Below, piece by piece: positions 32,476 through 39,861 of a stretch of DNA of 64,000 bases (positions are counted from its first letter, which is position 1; the number at the start of each line of letters is the position of its first letter). Below the pieces are notes generated by a model. The model did no database searches. It had not been told where the DNA came from and was given only the letters and a program-made list of their open reading frames with translations. This DNA is from Egaibacter sp046050465 (GTDB lineage: Bacteria; Pseudomonadota; Gammaproteobacteria; Burkholderiales; Burkholderiaceae_C). Position numbers and translations under genes: made by a program. The stretch lies in contig JBJOPS010000050.1 in NCBI GenBank assembly GCA_046050465.1, positions 62,001 through 126,000 on the forward strand, written 5' to 3'.

Positions 32476-34239
32476 ATGCTCGAGCAAACCAAGGCTGAGC
32501 TGCAAACGCCCCGCGAGGGGCGTTTTTCATGGGCGCTTGTCTGGGCGGCCTTGGGGAGCCTGGCTTTTTTGGCCGCCTGGCTGGCTCCCAACCATTATTT
32601 GCCCTGGGTGAGCTTTCACAATGAGGCGTTTGCGTTTGCCGCACTGGGGGCGTTTTGTGTGGCGCTGTTGTGGGGGGGCGGGCCGCTGGTGTGGGACCGG
32701 GCGGCGGTGCTGCTGGTAGCGGCGCTGGTGCTGCTGGTGTGGCTGCAGTGGGGGGCGGCTTTGGTGGCCTACCACGGCGATGCCGCGGTGAGCACGCTGT
32801 ATCTGGCCGGCTTTGGGCTGGCCTGGTGGCACGGGGGCAATGTGCAGGCCGGTGCCGGGCCCGGGCAGGGTGGGCGGGCGCTGGCGTGGTTTGCCGGGCT
32901 GCTGGTGCTGGCGGCGCTGGCGTCGGTCTATATTGCGCTGCAGCAGTGGCTGGGCCGCGAGGCCGTTATTGGTCTTTTTGTGGCTGATCAGGCGCCCGGG
33001 GCGCGGCCTTACGGTAATTTGGCGCAGCCTAATCATCTGGCCACGCTGGTGGTGATGGCGCTGGTAATGGGTGGGGTGCTGCGGGTGCAGGGTTTGCTGA
33101 CTTTGTGGCAGTGGTATGTGCTGGCGGGGCTGCTCACGCTGGGGCTGGTGCTGGCGCAGTCGCGCGCGGGCTGGCTCTCGGTGTTGGTGGTGGGGGGGCT
33201 GTTTTTGTGGTGTGGCCGGCGTGAGTGGGGGCTGGGCGGGCGGGTGGCTGTCTGGAGCTGGTGGGGGTTGCTTGCAGGTGCTGTGGCGCTGTGGCGGCCG
33301 CTCAATGAGGCCATGCTGCTGGGTGCGGTGCGCTCGACTTCGGTGAGTGCGCTGGGGCAGGATGCTGCGCGCCTGACGATTTGGCGGCAAATGCTGGCGG
33401 CTATTGGCGAGGCGCCCTGGCTGGGCTATGGCTGGCGCCAGACGGTGGTGGGGCAAAAGGCGGGGGCGGCCCTTGTGCCAGGGGTTACGCCTACAGATTA
33501 TGCGCACAGTGTGGTGCTTGATGTGCTGTTGTGGCTGGGTTTGCCCATGGGGTTGCTGCTGCTGGGGTTGCTGGTGCGGTGGCTGGTGGTGGCGTTTGCG
33601 CGGCTGCAGGGGCCGGCCCAGTTTTTGCTGTTCGCCGGGGCGATGCCGGTGTGTGTGCACAGCATGGTGGAGTTTCCTTTTGCTTTTGCCTATTTTCTGT
33701 TTGCGCTGGGCTGGATGCTGGGGGCGCTGGGTATGTTGCAGGGTATGCAGCGTCCGGGCGGGGCGGTGTATGTGGGGCGCCGGGGGCGCCGGGCGGCGGT
33801 GGTGGTGGTGGGGCTTTTTCTGGCTGTGGGGGCCTGGGCGGTGGCCGATTATGTGCAGGCAGAGGAAGACCACCGCGTGATGCGCTTCGAGATGCGCCGT
33901 GTGGGCCGGGTGCCCGATGGGTATGAGGCGCCGCGCCTGTTGTTGCTCAACCAGTTGCGCGAGATGCTGGAGCTGGGGCGTTTGCAGCCTTATCCGGGCA
34001 TGTCAGCCGCGGAGCTGGAGCGTATGCGGGTGGCCAACCGCAGTTTTGAGTGGGCTACCTTGCATATGCGTTATGTGGTGGCGCTGGGCCTCAATGGCCA
34101 GCCGGCGCAGGCAACCACGCAGCTTGAGGGGCTGCGTGCCTTGTATGGTTTGCGCAGTTATGAGCAGGCGTGTGCTTTTCTCGTGGCGCTGCGCGAGGGG
34201 CAATACCCGCAGCTTGCTGCCGTCAGGATACCGCCGTGA
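32476..34239 (+). CDS. Wzy/PglL-type O-oligosaccharyltransferase, probable pilin glycan ligase (TfpO-like)
   Basis: A 587-residue multi-spanning membrane protein with about eleven hydrophobic helices. The Wzy_C-type core contains YGNLAQPNHLATLVVM and LGLVLAQSRAGWLSVLVVGG. A large loop carries APWLGYGWRQTV and TPTDYAHSVVLDVLLWLG, where the ligase histidine of this class usually lies, and a soluble C-terminal tail of about 140 residues follows. Such proteins transfer lipid-linked glycan to pilin; the place directly after the pilin gene matches TfpO/PilO. The ATG at 32476 lies before a strong terminator hairpin that would fall inside the reading frame; a TTG at 32551 would start after it. Two seven-G tracts occur (32672-32678, 33192-33198). 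Confidence 0.82.
   Translation: MLEQTKAELQTPREGRFSWALVWAALGSLAFLAAWLAPNHYLPWVSFHNEAFAFAALGAFCVALLWGGGPLVWDRAAVLLVAALVLLVWLQWGAALVAYHGDAAVSTLYLAGFGLAWWHGGNVQAGAGPGQGGRALAWFAGLLVLAALASVYIALQQWLGREAVIGLFVADQAPGARPYGNLAQPNHLATLVVMALVMGGVLRVQGLLTLWQWYVLAGLLTLGLVLAQSRAGWLSVLVVGGLFLWCGRREWGLGGRVAVWSWWGLLAGAVALWRPLNEAMLLGAVRSTSVSALGQDAARLTIWRQMLAAIGEAPWLGYGWRQTVVGQKAGAALVPGVTPTDYAHSVVLDVLLWLGLPMGLLLLGLLVRWLVVAFARLQGPAQFLLFAGAMPVCVHSMVEFPFAFAYFLFALGWMLGALGMLQGMQRPGGAVYVGRRGRRAAVVVVGLFLAVGAWAVADYVQAEEDHRVMRFEMRRVGRVPDGYEAPRLLLLNQLREMLELGRLQPYPGMSAAELERMRVANRSFEWATLHMRYVVALGLNGQPAQATTQLEGLRALYGLRSYEQACAFLVALREGQYPQLAAVRIPP
32504..32527 (+). terminator. Rho-independent terminator of the pilin transcript
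   Basis: AAACGCCCC (32504-32512), loop GCGA, GGGGCGTTT (32517-32525), then two further T: a perfect 9-bp stem followed by T residues, 55 bases after the pilin stop. It overlaps the first codons of the ligase-like gene as that gene is drawn here. Confidence 0.85.
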
Positions 34240-35831
34240 GGGGGGCTCCGGTGCAAGGGGCGGCTCCGGTACGAGTGGCGGCTCTGGTGCAAGGGGCGGC
34301 GCTGTGCGTGCCCTGGCTTAATTTTTATGCGCATGGGCCGTCTCCGGGGGTGTGGCCGTGGCTGGGGTCGGCGCTGTGCGCGGTGTTGGTGTGGCTGGTT
34401 GGCCCGCGCCCAGGTGTGCGGGTGGTGGCGGTGTCCTGGCTGGCGGCGGCTGTTTTCAGTGCCGTGATCGGGCTGTGCCAGTATGTGGGGGTGGCGCATT
34501 ATTTTGCGTTCATGAATGTTGCCGAGGTGGGTCAGGCGTTTGCCAACCTGCGGCAAAGGAATCAGTTTGCCACGTTGACCAGTATCGGGCTGCTGGCGTT
34601 GTTGTGGTTGCTGGTGCCGTTTTTTGGCGCTCGGGCCGGGCAAAGGGCGGGCGCGGGCCAGTGGCTGGTGGCTTGTGTTTTGGTGGGGGTGCTGGCCCTG
34701 GGCAATGCGGCCAGTGGCTCGCGCACGGGGTTGGTGCAGTGGCTGGTGGTGGCGGTTTTGCTTGTTGTGTGGCGGCGACAGGGTGTCTGGCGGGCGGCGG
34801 GTATGGGCCGTTTGGCGGGGTGGGCGGTGGCGGCTTTGGTTGTGTATTTTGTGGCGGCGCTGGCGTTGCCGGTGCTGTTGCAAGCGTTGACGGGGAGCGT
34901 GCATGGGGGGCTGGCGCAGCGGCTGGTGGAGGGTGCGGGTTGCGAGAGCCGGCTTGTGATGTGGTCTAACGTGTTGCACCTTATTGCGCAAAAGCCGTGG
35001 CTGGGCTGGGGCTGGGGTGAGCTGGATTACGCGCATTTTGTGACGCTGTATCCGGGGGAGCGGTTTTGCGACATTTTGGACAATGCGCATAATTTGCCGC
35101 TGCATCTTGCGGTTGAGCTGGGTGTGCCGCTGGCTGTGGTGCTGTGTGGTGCGGGTTTGTGGCTGGTCTGGCTGGCCCGCCCCTGGCGCGAGACAGACCC
35201 CGCACGGCAGTTGGCCTGGGGGGTGTTGGCCGTTGTGTTGCTTCACAGTATGGTGGAGTATCCCTTGTGGTATGGGCCGTTTCAGCTGGCTTTTGGCCTT
35301 TGTGTGTGGTTGCTGGCGGCGGATTTGCGGGGCGGGGCGGGTGGCGCATCGGGGCGATGGGGGCCGGGGCAGCGCAGGCCGGGGCAGCGCAGGCCGGGGG
35401 GGGCGGCGTGGGCAGCGGTGTGGCCGGTGCTGGTTGCCGTGGTGCTGGTTTTGCCGGTGGGTTATGCCGCCTGGGATTACCACCGTGTCAGCCAGATTTA
35501 CCTGGCGCCTGAGGCGCGTGATGCGGCTTATCGTGACAATACGCTGGGTAAGTTGCAGGGTTCACGGCTTTTTGCAGATGAGGTGCGGTTTGCCGAGTTG
35601 ACCATGACGCCGGTGGGGCCGGAGAATGCGGCCCGGCTCAATGCGCTGGCGCATCGGGTTTTGCATTTTTCACCGGAGGCGCGGGTGGTGCAAAGGCTGG
35701 TGGAGAGCGCTGCCATGCTGGGCCGCACGGATGAGGTTTTGTTCTTCACCGGGCGGTTCAGGGCGGCTTATCCGCAGGCTTATGCGCGTTGGTCCGGGGG
35801 GGGTGGCGCTGGCGGGGAGGGGGAGGACTGA
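34236..35831 (+). CDS. Second Wzy/PglL-type membrane ligase, tandem to the first
   Basis: About 531 residues, again a multi-helix Wzy_C-family protein, with FANLRQRNQFATLTSIGLLA, GNAASGSRTGLVQWLVVAVL, the loop KPWLGWGWGELDYAHFVTLY and AHNLPLHLAVELGVPLAVVL. The HNLPL histidine segment is the conserved catalytic-loop signature of O-antigen ligases and PglL. The likely start is a GTG at 34236 overlapping the previous TGA (GTGA), giving coupled translation. Its first codons are three 18-bp tandem repeats (34244-34297); later it carries a 15-bp duplication (35366-35395) and eight-G tracts at 35396-35403 and 35796-35803. Two such ligases side by side suggest division of labour between glycan ligation and polymerisation, or two acceptors. 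This is inferred. Confidence 0.78.
   Translation: MRGAPVQGAAPVRVAALVQGAALCVPWLNFYAHGPSPGVWPWLGSALCAVLVWLVGPRPGVRVVAVSWLAAAVFSAVIGLCQYVGVAHYFAFMNVAEVGQAFANLRQRNQFATLTSIGLLALLWLLVPFFGARAGQRAGAGQWLVACVLVGVLALGNAASGSRTGLVQWLVVAVLLVVWRRQGVWRAAGMGRLAGWAVAALVVYFVAALALPVLLQALTGSVHGGLAQRLVEGAGCESRLVMWSNVLHLIAQKPWLGWGWGELDYAHFVTLYPGERFCDILDNAHNLPLHLAVELGVPLAVVLCGAGLWLVWLARPWRETDPARQLAWGVLAVVLLHSMVEYPLWYGPFQLAFGLCVWLLAADLRGGAGGASGRWGPGQRRPGQRRPGGAAWAAVWPVLVAVVLVLPVGYAAWDYHRVSQIYLAPEARDAAYRDNTLGKLQGSRLFADEVRFAELTMTPVGPENAARLNALAHRVLHFSPEARVVQRLVESAAMLGRTDEVLFFTGRFRAAYPQAYARWSGGGGAGGEGED
34244..34297 (+). repeat. 18-bp tandem repeat, three units, start of the second ligase gene
   Basis: Units 34244-34261, 34262-34279 and 34280-34297 share the frame GGCTCCGGTGCAAGGGGC with a few changes. 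They encode a repeated six-residue unit of the AAPVQG type, so copy-number change would keep the frame. Confidence 0.75.
35366..35395 (+). repeat. 15-bp perfect tandem duplication plus eight-G tract
   Basis: GGGGCAGCGCAGGCC occurs twice in a row (35366-35380 and 35381-35395), encoding GQRRP twice in the second ligase, and is followed directly by eight G residues (35396-35403). Confidence 0.85.
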
Positions 35832-35839
35832 GGGGGTGT

Positions 35840-36328
35840 TCAGGGGGCTGTGTAGCTGCCTGATTTGCCGCCATGTTTTTGCAGTAGTTTGACGTTGTGG
35901 ATGGTCATGCTGCGGTCTGCGGCCTTGCACATGTCGTATATGGTGAGCAGGGCAATTTGCACGGCGGTGAGGGCTTCCATTTCCACGCCGGTCGGGCCTA
36001 CGGTTTCAACTGTGGCGGTGCAGGAGATGTGGCCTGGCGTTGTTGCGTTTGCCGGGTGTGCGGTAAAGTCAATGGCAATTCGGGTCAGTGTGAGCGGGTG
36101 GCAAAGGGGGATCAGGGTGCTGGTTTGCTTGGCGGCCTGTATGCCGGCAATGCGGGCTATGCCCAGTACGTCGCCTTTTTTGGCGGTGCCGGCCTGGATG
36201 AGGGCCAGTGTGGGGGGCTGCATGTGGATGCGCCCTGCGGCTACGGCTACGCGGTGTGTGTGTGCCTTGGCGGCAACGTCTACCATGTGGGCCTGGCCCT
36301 GAGCGTCAAAGTGGGTTAGGGAACTCAT
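35840..36328 (-). CDS. moaC: Cyclic pyranopterin monophosphate synthase
   Basis: A 162-residue MoaC, normal size. MSSLTHFDAQGQAHMVDVAA starts the protein. The active-site segments are KQTSTLIPLCHPLTLTRIAI with the conserved histidine, VETVGPTGVEMEALTAVQIA, and LTIYDMCKAADRSM with the catalytic lysine. It completes the first step of molybdenum cofactor synthesis after MoaA. It is isolated from other moa genes and is convergent with the second ligase gene (8-base gap), interrupting the pilin block on the opposite strand. Confidence 0.95.
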   Translation of the reverse strand: MSSLTHFDAQGQAHMVDVAAKAHTHRVAVAAGRIHMQPPTLALIQAGTAKKGDVLGIARIAGIQAAKQTSTLIPLCHPLTLTRIAIDFTAHPANATTPGHISCTATVETVGPTGVEMEALTAVQIALLTIYDMCKAADRSMTIHNVKLLQKHGGKSGSYTAP

Positions 36329-36378
36329 GGGTGAACTGGCTTTGGGATGGGTTTATTTATGTCCGGCATCATACGATC

Positions 36379-37152
36379 ATGACGAGCGCAGCTCCTTCTT
36401 TCTGGAAAGACCGTTTCAGGGCCAGCGGCCTTCACCTGGGTATTAGTCTGGTTTTGGCGGCTTTTGCCGGTGCTTTGGTGTTCGGGTTGTGGTATCCGTT
36501 TCCTTACCGCGAGATTTCTGGCGGCAGGGAGTTGTTTTGGTTGCTGGTGTCGGTGGATGTTGTTCTGGGGCCCCTGATTACGCTGGCTATTTTTGACCGG
36601 CGCAAGCCGGGGCGCGAGCTGGTTCGTGATCTGGCCCTGGTCGGCCTGATTCAGCTCGCGGCTCTGGGGTATGGTTTGTGGTCGGTGTTTGTGGCGCGTC
36701 CGGTGTATCTGGTGTTTGAATACAGCCGCTTTGTGGTGGTGCATGCGGTGGATGTGCCGCAGGAGTTGCTGGGGCAGGCGCCGCCCGGTTTGCAAAGTTT
36801 GCCGTTGACGGGCCCGGGGCTGCTTTCGTTGCGTCCTTTCAAGGATGAGGCCGAAAGGATGAGTGCCACGTTTGCCGCTTTGCAAGGGGCGGCGTTGAGT
36901 GCCCGAACGGATTTCTGGCAATCTTATGCGGCGGGTGCGGCAGATGTGCTGAGAGTTGCCAGGCCGGTGGCTGAGTTGAGGGCGCGTTTTGCGCACAGGG
37001 CGGCTGTCATTGACGGTGCGCTGGCCGGGTTGGGGCGCGAGGCCGGGGGGCTGGTTTATGTGCCAATGGTCAGCCGCCAGTTGTCCTGGACGGTGTTGCT
37101 GGAGCCCGGGTCTGCCCAGGTGCTGGGGTTTTTGCCGGTGGATTCGTTTTGA
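36379..37152 (+). CDS. tfpZ: Type IV pilin accessory protein, TfpZ/FimB family
   Basis: A 257-residue membrane protein. The N-terminal block has helices around GISLVLAAFAGALVFGLWYP and FWLLVSVDVVLGPLITLAIF, then LVGLIQLAALGYGLWSVFVA and the conserved RPVYLVFEYSRFVVVHAVDV. A hydrophilic C-terminal half ends in PGSAQVLGFLPVDSF. TfpZ-type proteins modulate surface pilus amount and are found next to pilin genes. The ATG at 36379 is chosen because the first helix follows it. Its stop overlaps the start of the M48 peptidase gene. Confidence 0.87.
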   Translation: MTSAAPSFWKDRFRASGLHLGISLVLAAFAGALVFGLWYPFPYREISGGRELFWLLVSVDVVLGPLITLAIFDRRKPGRELVRDLALVGLIQLAALGYGLWSVFVARPVYLVFEYSRFVVVHAVDVPQELLGQAPPGLQSLPLTGPGLLSLRPFKDEAERMSATFAALQGAALSARTDFWQSYAAGAADVLRVARPVAELRARFAHRAAVIDGALAGLGREAGGLVYVPMVSRQLSWTVLLEPGSAQVLGFLPVDSF

Positions 37153-38681
37153 AGCAGAAATTTAAGCAAAATAGCACTTTTCCCCTTGTCCGATATGCGT
37201 TTGTAGCTATATTTTTTATAGCGTCTGCGGTGTTGGCAGTGGCGGGCCCGCAGCTCCCCGATTTGGGTGACGGCGGCGAGATGACCAGCAGTGCCGAGAG
37301 GCGTCTGGGTGAGAAGATTGTGCGGGAGTTGTATCGGGACCCGGACTATATCGACGATGCGGTGCTGGCTGAGTATGTGCAGGGTGTCTGGCAGCCCTTG
37401 CTGGCCGCTGCCCGGGTGCGGGGGGATTTGCAGCCGGAGCTGGAGCAGCGGTTTGCCTGGGAGATTTTGATGGGGCGTGAGCGCACCATCAATGCTTTTG
37501 CCCTGCCGGGGGGCTATTTTGGTTTGCATTTGGGGTTGATTGGCGCGGTTGGCAGCCGTGATGAGCTGGCGTCGGTTCTGGCGCATGAGCTCAGTCACGT
37601 TACCCAGCGGCACATTTCACGGCTGATTTCAAGGCAGGGTGCGCAGACGCCGTGGCTGATTGGCGCGATGATTCTGGCCGCGCTGGCTGCGAGTAAAAAC
37701 CCCGAGGCGGCGAATGCGGTGGCGCTGGGGGGGCAGGCTGTTGCGGTGCAAAATCAGCTGAATTTTTCGCGCGATATGGAGCGTGAGGCCGACCGCACGG
37801 GCTTTGGCGTGATGACGCAGGCGGGTTTCGAGTCTCGCGCGTTTGTGAGTATGTTTGACAAGTTGCAGCAGTCTGCACGGTTCAATGACAACGGCTCGTT
37901 TCCTTATCTGCGCAGTCACCCGCTGACGACCGAGCGTATGGCCGATATGCTGGCGCGTCAGCCCGCCGGGGGTGCGCCATCTTTTTCTTCGGGTGCGGCG
38001 CTGGAACATGCCATGGTGGCTGCCCGCGCCCGTGTGTTGTCCAGCACCGGGGTTGATGCCTTGCGGGCCTGGCTTGCGGATGCCAATAACCAGGGCCTGG
38101 CGGGGCTGGCAACACCCCGATCAGTGGCGGTGCTGTATGGGGCGGCGCTGGCTGCAACCAGGTTGCGGGATTTTTCGCGGGCGCAGGCTCTGGTGACGCA
38201 ATTGGCGGGGTTGACCGGTGCCGATGCGCGGTGTGCCCGCCTGACGCGCCTGCTGGCGGCGGAGCTGGCACTGGCGGCGGGGGATGCCGCGCGTGCTGCG
38301 TCGTTGCTGGCGGCGGCTTCAATGGGTCGGCCTGATGTGTTGTTGTGGTCGCAGGCGGTCATGCGCTCAGGTCAGCCGGGGGCGGCTGCGCAGCGCCTTC
38401 AGGTCTGGGTGGCCACGTATCCCCGGGATGCGGCGGCCTGGCAGCTGTTGTCGGCGGCCCATGGCGCGCAGGGGCAGACTTTGCGCGCGATTCGGGCCGA
38501 TGCAGAGGTAAAAGTGATTCAGCTGGATTACGCCGCCGCCGCCCAGCGGCTCAGGGCTGCGCAAGAGCAGGTGCGTAGCGCCAGGCCGGGGGTGGGGGTT
38601 GACCATTTCGAGGCGTCCATCATCGATAGCCGGGCCCGGGAAGTGCAGGTCTTGCTGCAGGAGCAGGCGCGTGAGCGCTGA
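37149..38681 (+). CDS. M48-family periplasmic metallopeptidase with C-terminal TPR-like region (BepA-like)
   Basis: A 510-residue exported zinc protease. The N-terminal signal sequence YAFVAIFFIASAVLAVA is followed by PQLPDLGDGG and the zinc motif VLAHELSHVTQRHISRLI (HExxH) near residue 142. The third ligand lies in DMEREADRTGFGVMTQAGF, and an Ala/Leu-rich helical repeat region of TPR character runs from about residue 290 to the end. BepA/YfgC members handle outer-membrane protein quality control. The start is a TTG at 37149 overlapping the tfpZ stop; no ATG or GTG lies between it and the signal core. Residues about 4-25, including most of the signal core, are read from a copy of the 66-nt repeat. 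Confidence 0.87.
   Translation: MKQKFKQNSTFPLVRYAFVAIFFIASAVLAVAGPQLPDLGDGGEMTSSAERRLGEKIVRELYRDPDYIDDAVLAEYVQGVWQPLLAAARVRGDLQPELEQRFAWEILMGRERTINAFALPGGYFGLHLGLIGAVGSRDELASVLAHELSHVTQRHISRLISRQGAQTPWLIGAMILAALAASKNPEAANAVALGGQAVAVQNQLNFSRDMEREADRTGFGVMTQAGFESRAFVSMFDKLQQSARFNDNGSFPYLRSHPLTTERMADMLARQPAGGAPSFSSGAALEHAMVAARARVLSSTGVDALRAWLADANNQGLAGLATPRSVAVLYGAALAATRLRDFSRAQALVTQLAGLTGADARCARLTRLLAAELALAAGDAARAASLLAAASMGRPDVLLWSQAVMRSGQPGAAAQRLQVWVATYPRDAAAWQLLSAAHGAQGQTLRAIRADAEVKVIQLDYAAAAQRLRAAQEQVRSARPGVGVDHFEASIIDSRAREVQVLLQEQARER
37158..37223 (-). repeat. 66-nt dispersed repeat, copy R6, encoding a signal peptide
   Basis: The minus strand shows CGCTATAAAAAATATAGCTA, then ACGCATAT, a G-rich middle and TTTTGCTTAAA, a close gap-free match to the family. 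It is read antisense and in frame at the start of the M48 peptidase gene. Confidence 0.85.
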
Positions 38682-38718
38682 CTGCGGGGCGGTATGTTCC
38701 TGCGACCGGCATGGCACG

Positions 38719-39171
38719 GTGGCTGGTATTCACATTACGGATGTCGAGTCGGCCATTAACTATTGGCGCGAGAAAAAGCCGGCGCGCGATGGCTTTTCGC
38801 TGGAGCCGGAGGTCCGTGCGCTGGCCGAGGTGTATGCGTTGATGATTTTTTATCATGAGGTGGAGGCAGACGAGTTGTCTTTTCCTGCGCAGGCTTTGGC
38901 GGCCTGGCGGGCCTGGTATGAGACCACGCCGGATACCCCGTGCATCGCGATCTGCTCCACCAGCCAGGGCGACGAGATGTGCAAGGGGTGTGGCCGTACG
39001 TTTGCCGAGGTGCAGTTTTGGACCGAGATGCGCCCGGCAGAAAAACGCCAGACGTGGCGGCGCATTACGATGGACGGCAGGTCGTGGCGGTTTAACAAAT
39101 ATGCCGAGCGGGCTGTCGAGAGGGCTGTCGAGAGGGCTGTCGAGAGGGTTGTCGAGAGGGTAAAGGGGTAG
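38719..39171 (+). CDS. DUF3717/DUF1289 two-domain protein
   Basis: About 150 residues. The N-terminal part (HITDVESAINYWREKKPA) fits the small DUF3717 domain. The middle TPCIAICSTSQGDEMCKGCG, followed by RTFAEVQFWTEM, is the cysteine-rich DUF1289 motif, probably a metal-binding knuckle. The C-terminus is a repeated AVER tail encoded by a 12-bp tandem repeat. The start at GTG 38719 matches where DUF3717 proteins begin; a GTG at 38671, overlapping the M48 stop, is an alternative. The stop codon TAG is the first part of a 66-nt repeat copy. Function unknown. Confidence 0.78.
   Translation: MAGIHITDVESAINYWREKKPARDGFSLEPEVRALAEVYALMIFYHEVEADELSFPAQALAAWRAWYETTPDTPCIAICSTSQGDEMCKGCGRTFAEVQFWTEMRPAEKRQTWRRITMDGRSWRFNKYAERAVERAVERAVERVVERVKG
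39111..39158 (+). repeat. 12-bp coding tandem repeat, four units
   Basis: GGCTGTCGAGAG occurs at 39111-39122, 39123-39134 and 39135-39146, then as GGTTGTCGAGAG at 39147-39158. It encodes AVER-AVER-AVER-VVER at the end of the DUF1289 protein. The unit length is a multiple of three, so gain or loss of units is in frame. Confidence 0.92.
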
Positions 39172-39235
39172 CTATTAAAATGATAGCTATTCGTGCATAT
39201 TGGGTGCGGGGCGGGGGCCTAAAACATGCATGGAA
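39170..39235 (+). repeat. 66-nt dispersed repeat, copy R7, supplying a stop codon
   Basis: TAGCTATTAAAATGATAGCT, GCATATT and GGGGGCCTAAAAC match the family in plus orientation. The first TAG is the stop codon of the DUF1289 gene; the rest lies in the gap before yaeQ. Confidence 0.78.
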
Positions 39236-39285
39236 AGAGGGTTTTGGTCTTTTCGGCGCTACCAGCTATCGCGGCTGGGCACCGG

Positions 39286-39846
39286 CTACTTCCAGCGCAG
39301 CGGCTCAATGTCCACCGTGTTCGTGCCGTCACCGAGCATCAGCACGCCCTCTTGTATCGTGGCTTGCAGCTGCATGCTGCGCTGGGCCAGCGCGATCAGT
39401 GCCTTGGCGGTGTCTGCCGGCACCCGGTATACGCGCAGGTTTTGTGGCCGCGAGAGTTTGTTCTCCATCGTGCGCCACCAGATTTCGGCTGAGTTGCTGA
39501 AGCAGTACAGCACCACTTCGTCGGCGCGGCCCGTGGCCTTGATGAGTGGTTTGTCTTCGGGCTGGCCCACTTCGAGCCACAGTCGGGTTTGCCCGGTGAA
39601 GTCGCGCAGCCACACGTCGGGTTCGTCGGGGTCGGACAGGCCCGCGCCAAAGGCCAGTGTGCCGTCGCCACTGCATACGGTTTGCAGTTTGTGCGCCTGC
39701 AGCGCCAGCGCGGCCAGGCGAACCATCATGCGTTCATCGGTTTCGCTGGGGTGGCGTGCCAGTGTCAGTGTGTGGTCGGCGTAGTAGTTGTTGTCGATGT
39801 CGGCAATTTGCAGACTGGCCTTGAAGATGGTGGATTTGAGTGCCAT
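39286..39846 (-). CDS. yaeQ: YaeQ-family protein
   Basis: A 186-residue YaeQ protein of standard size: MALKSTIFKASLQIADIDNN, the LARHPSETDERMMVRLAALA segment with conserved E-R, and DEPDVWLRDFTGQTRLWLEV. YaeQ has a PD-(D/E)xK nuclease-like fold; its cellular role is unresolved, and an earlier proposal as an antiterminator-type regulator has little support. It lies 15 bases downstream of purB on the same strand and is probably co-transcribed with it. Confidence 0.92.
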   Translation of the reverse strand: MALKSTIFKASLQIADIDNNYYADHTLTLARHPSETDERMMVRLAALALQAHKLQTVCSGDGTLAFGAGLSDPDEPDVWLRDFTGQTRLWLEVGQPEDKPLIKATGRADEVVLYCFSNSAEIWWRTMENKLSRPQNLRVYRVPADTAKALIALAQRSMQLQATIQEGVLMLGDGTNTVDIEPLRWK

Positions 39847-39861
39847 GGATAGGAGGGGGTG

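Noticed and set aside
32527..35483. Two long antisense open frames opposite the ligase genes (about 440 codons each)
   Set aside because: The translations are almost only Pro, Gln, His and Arg, the mirror image of G-rich Gly/Leu/Val codons, and resemble no protein family.
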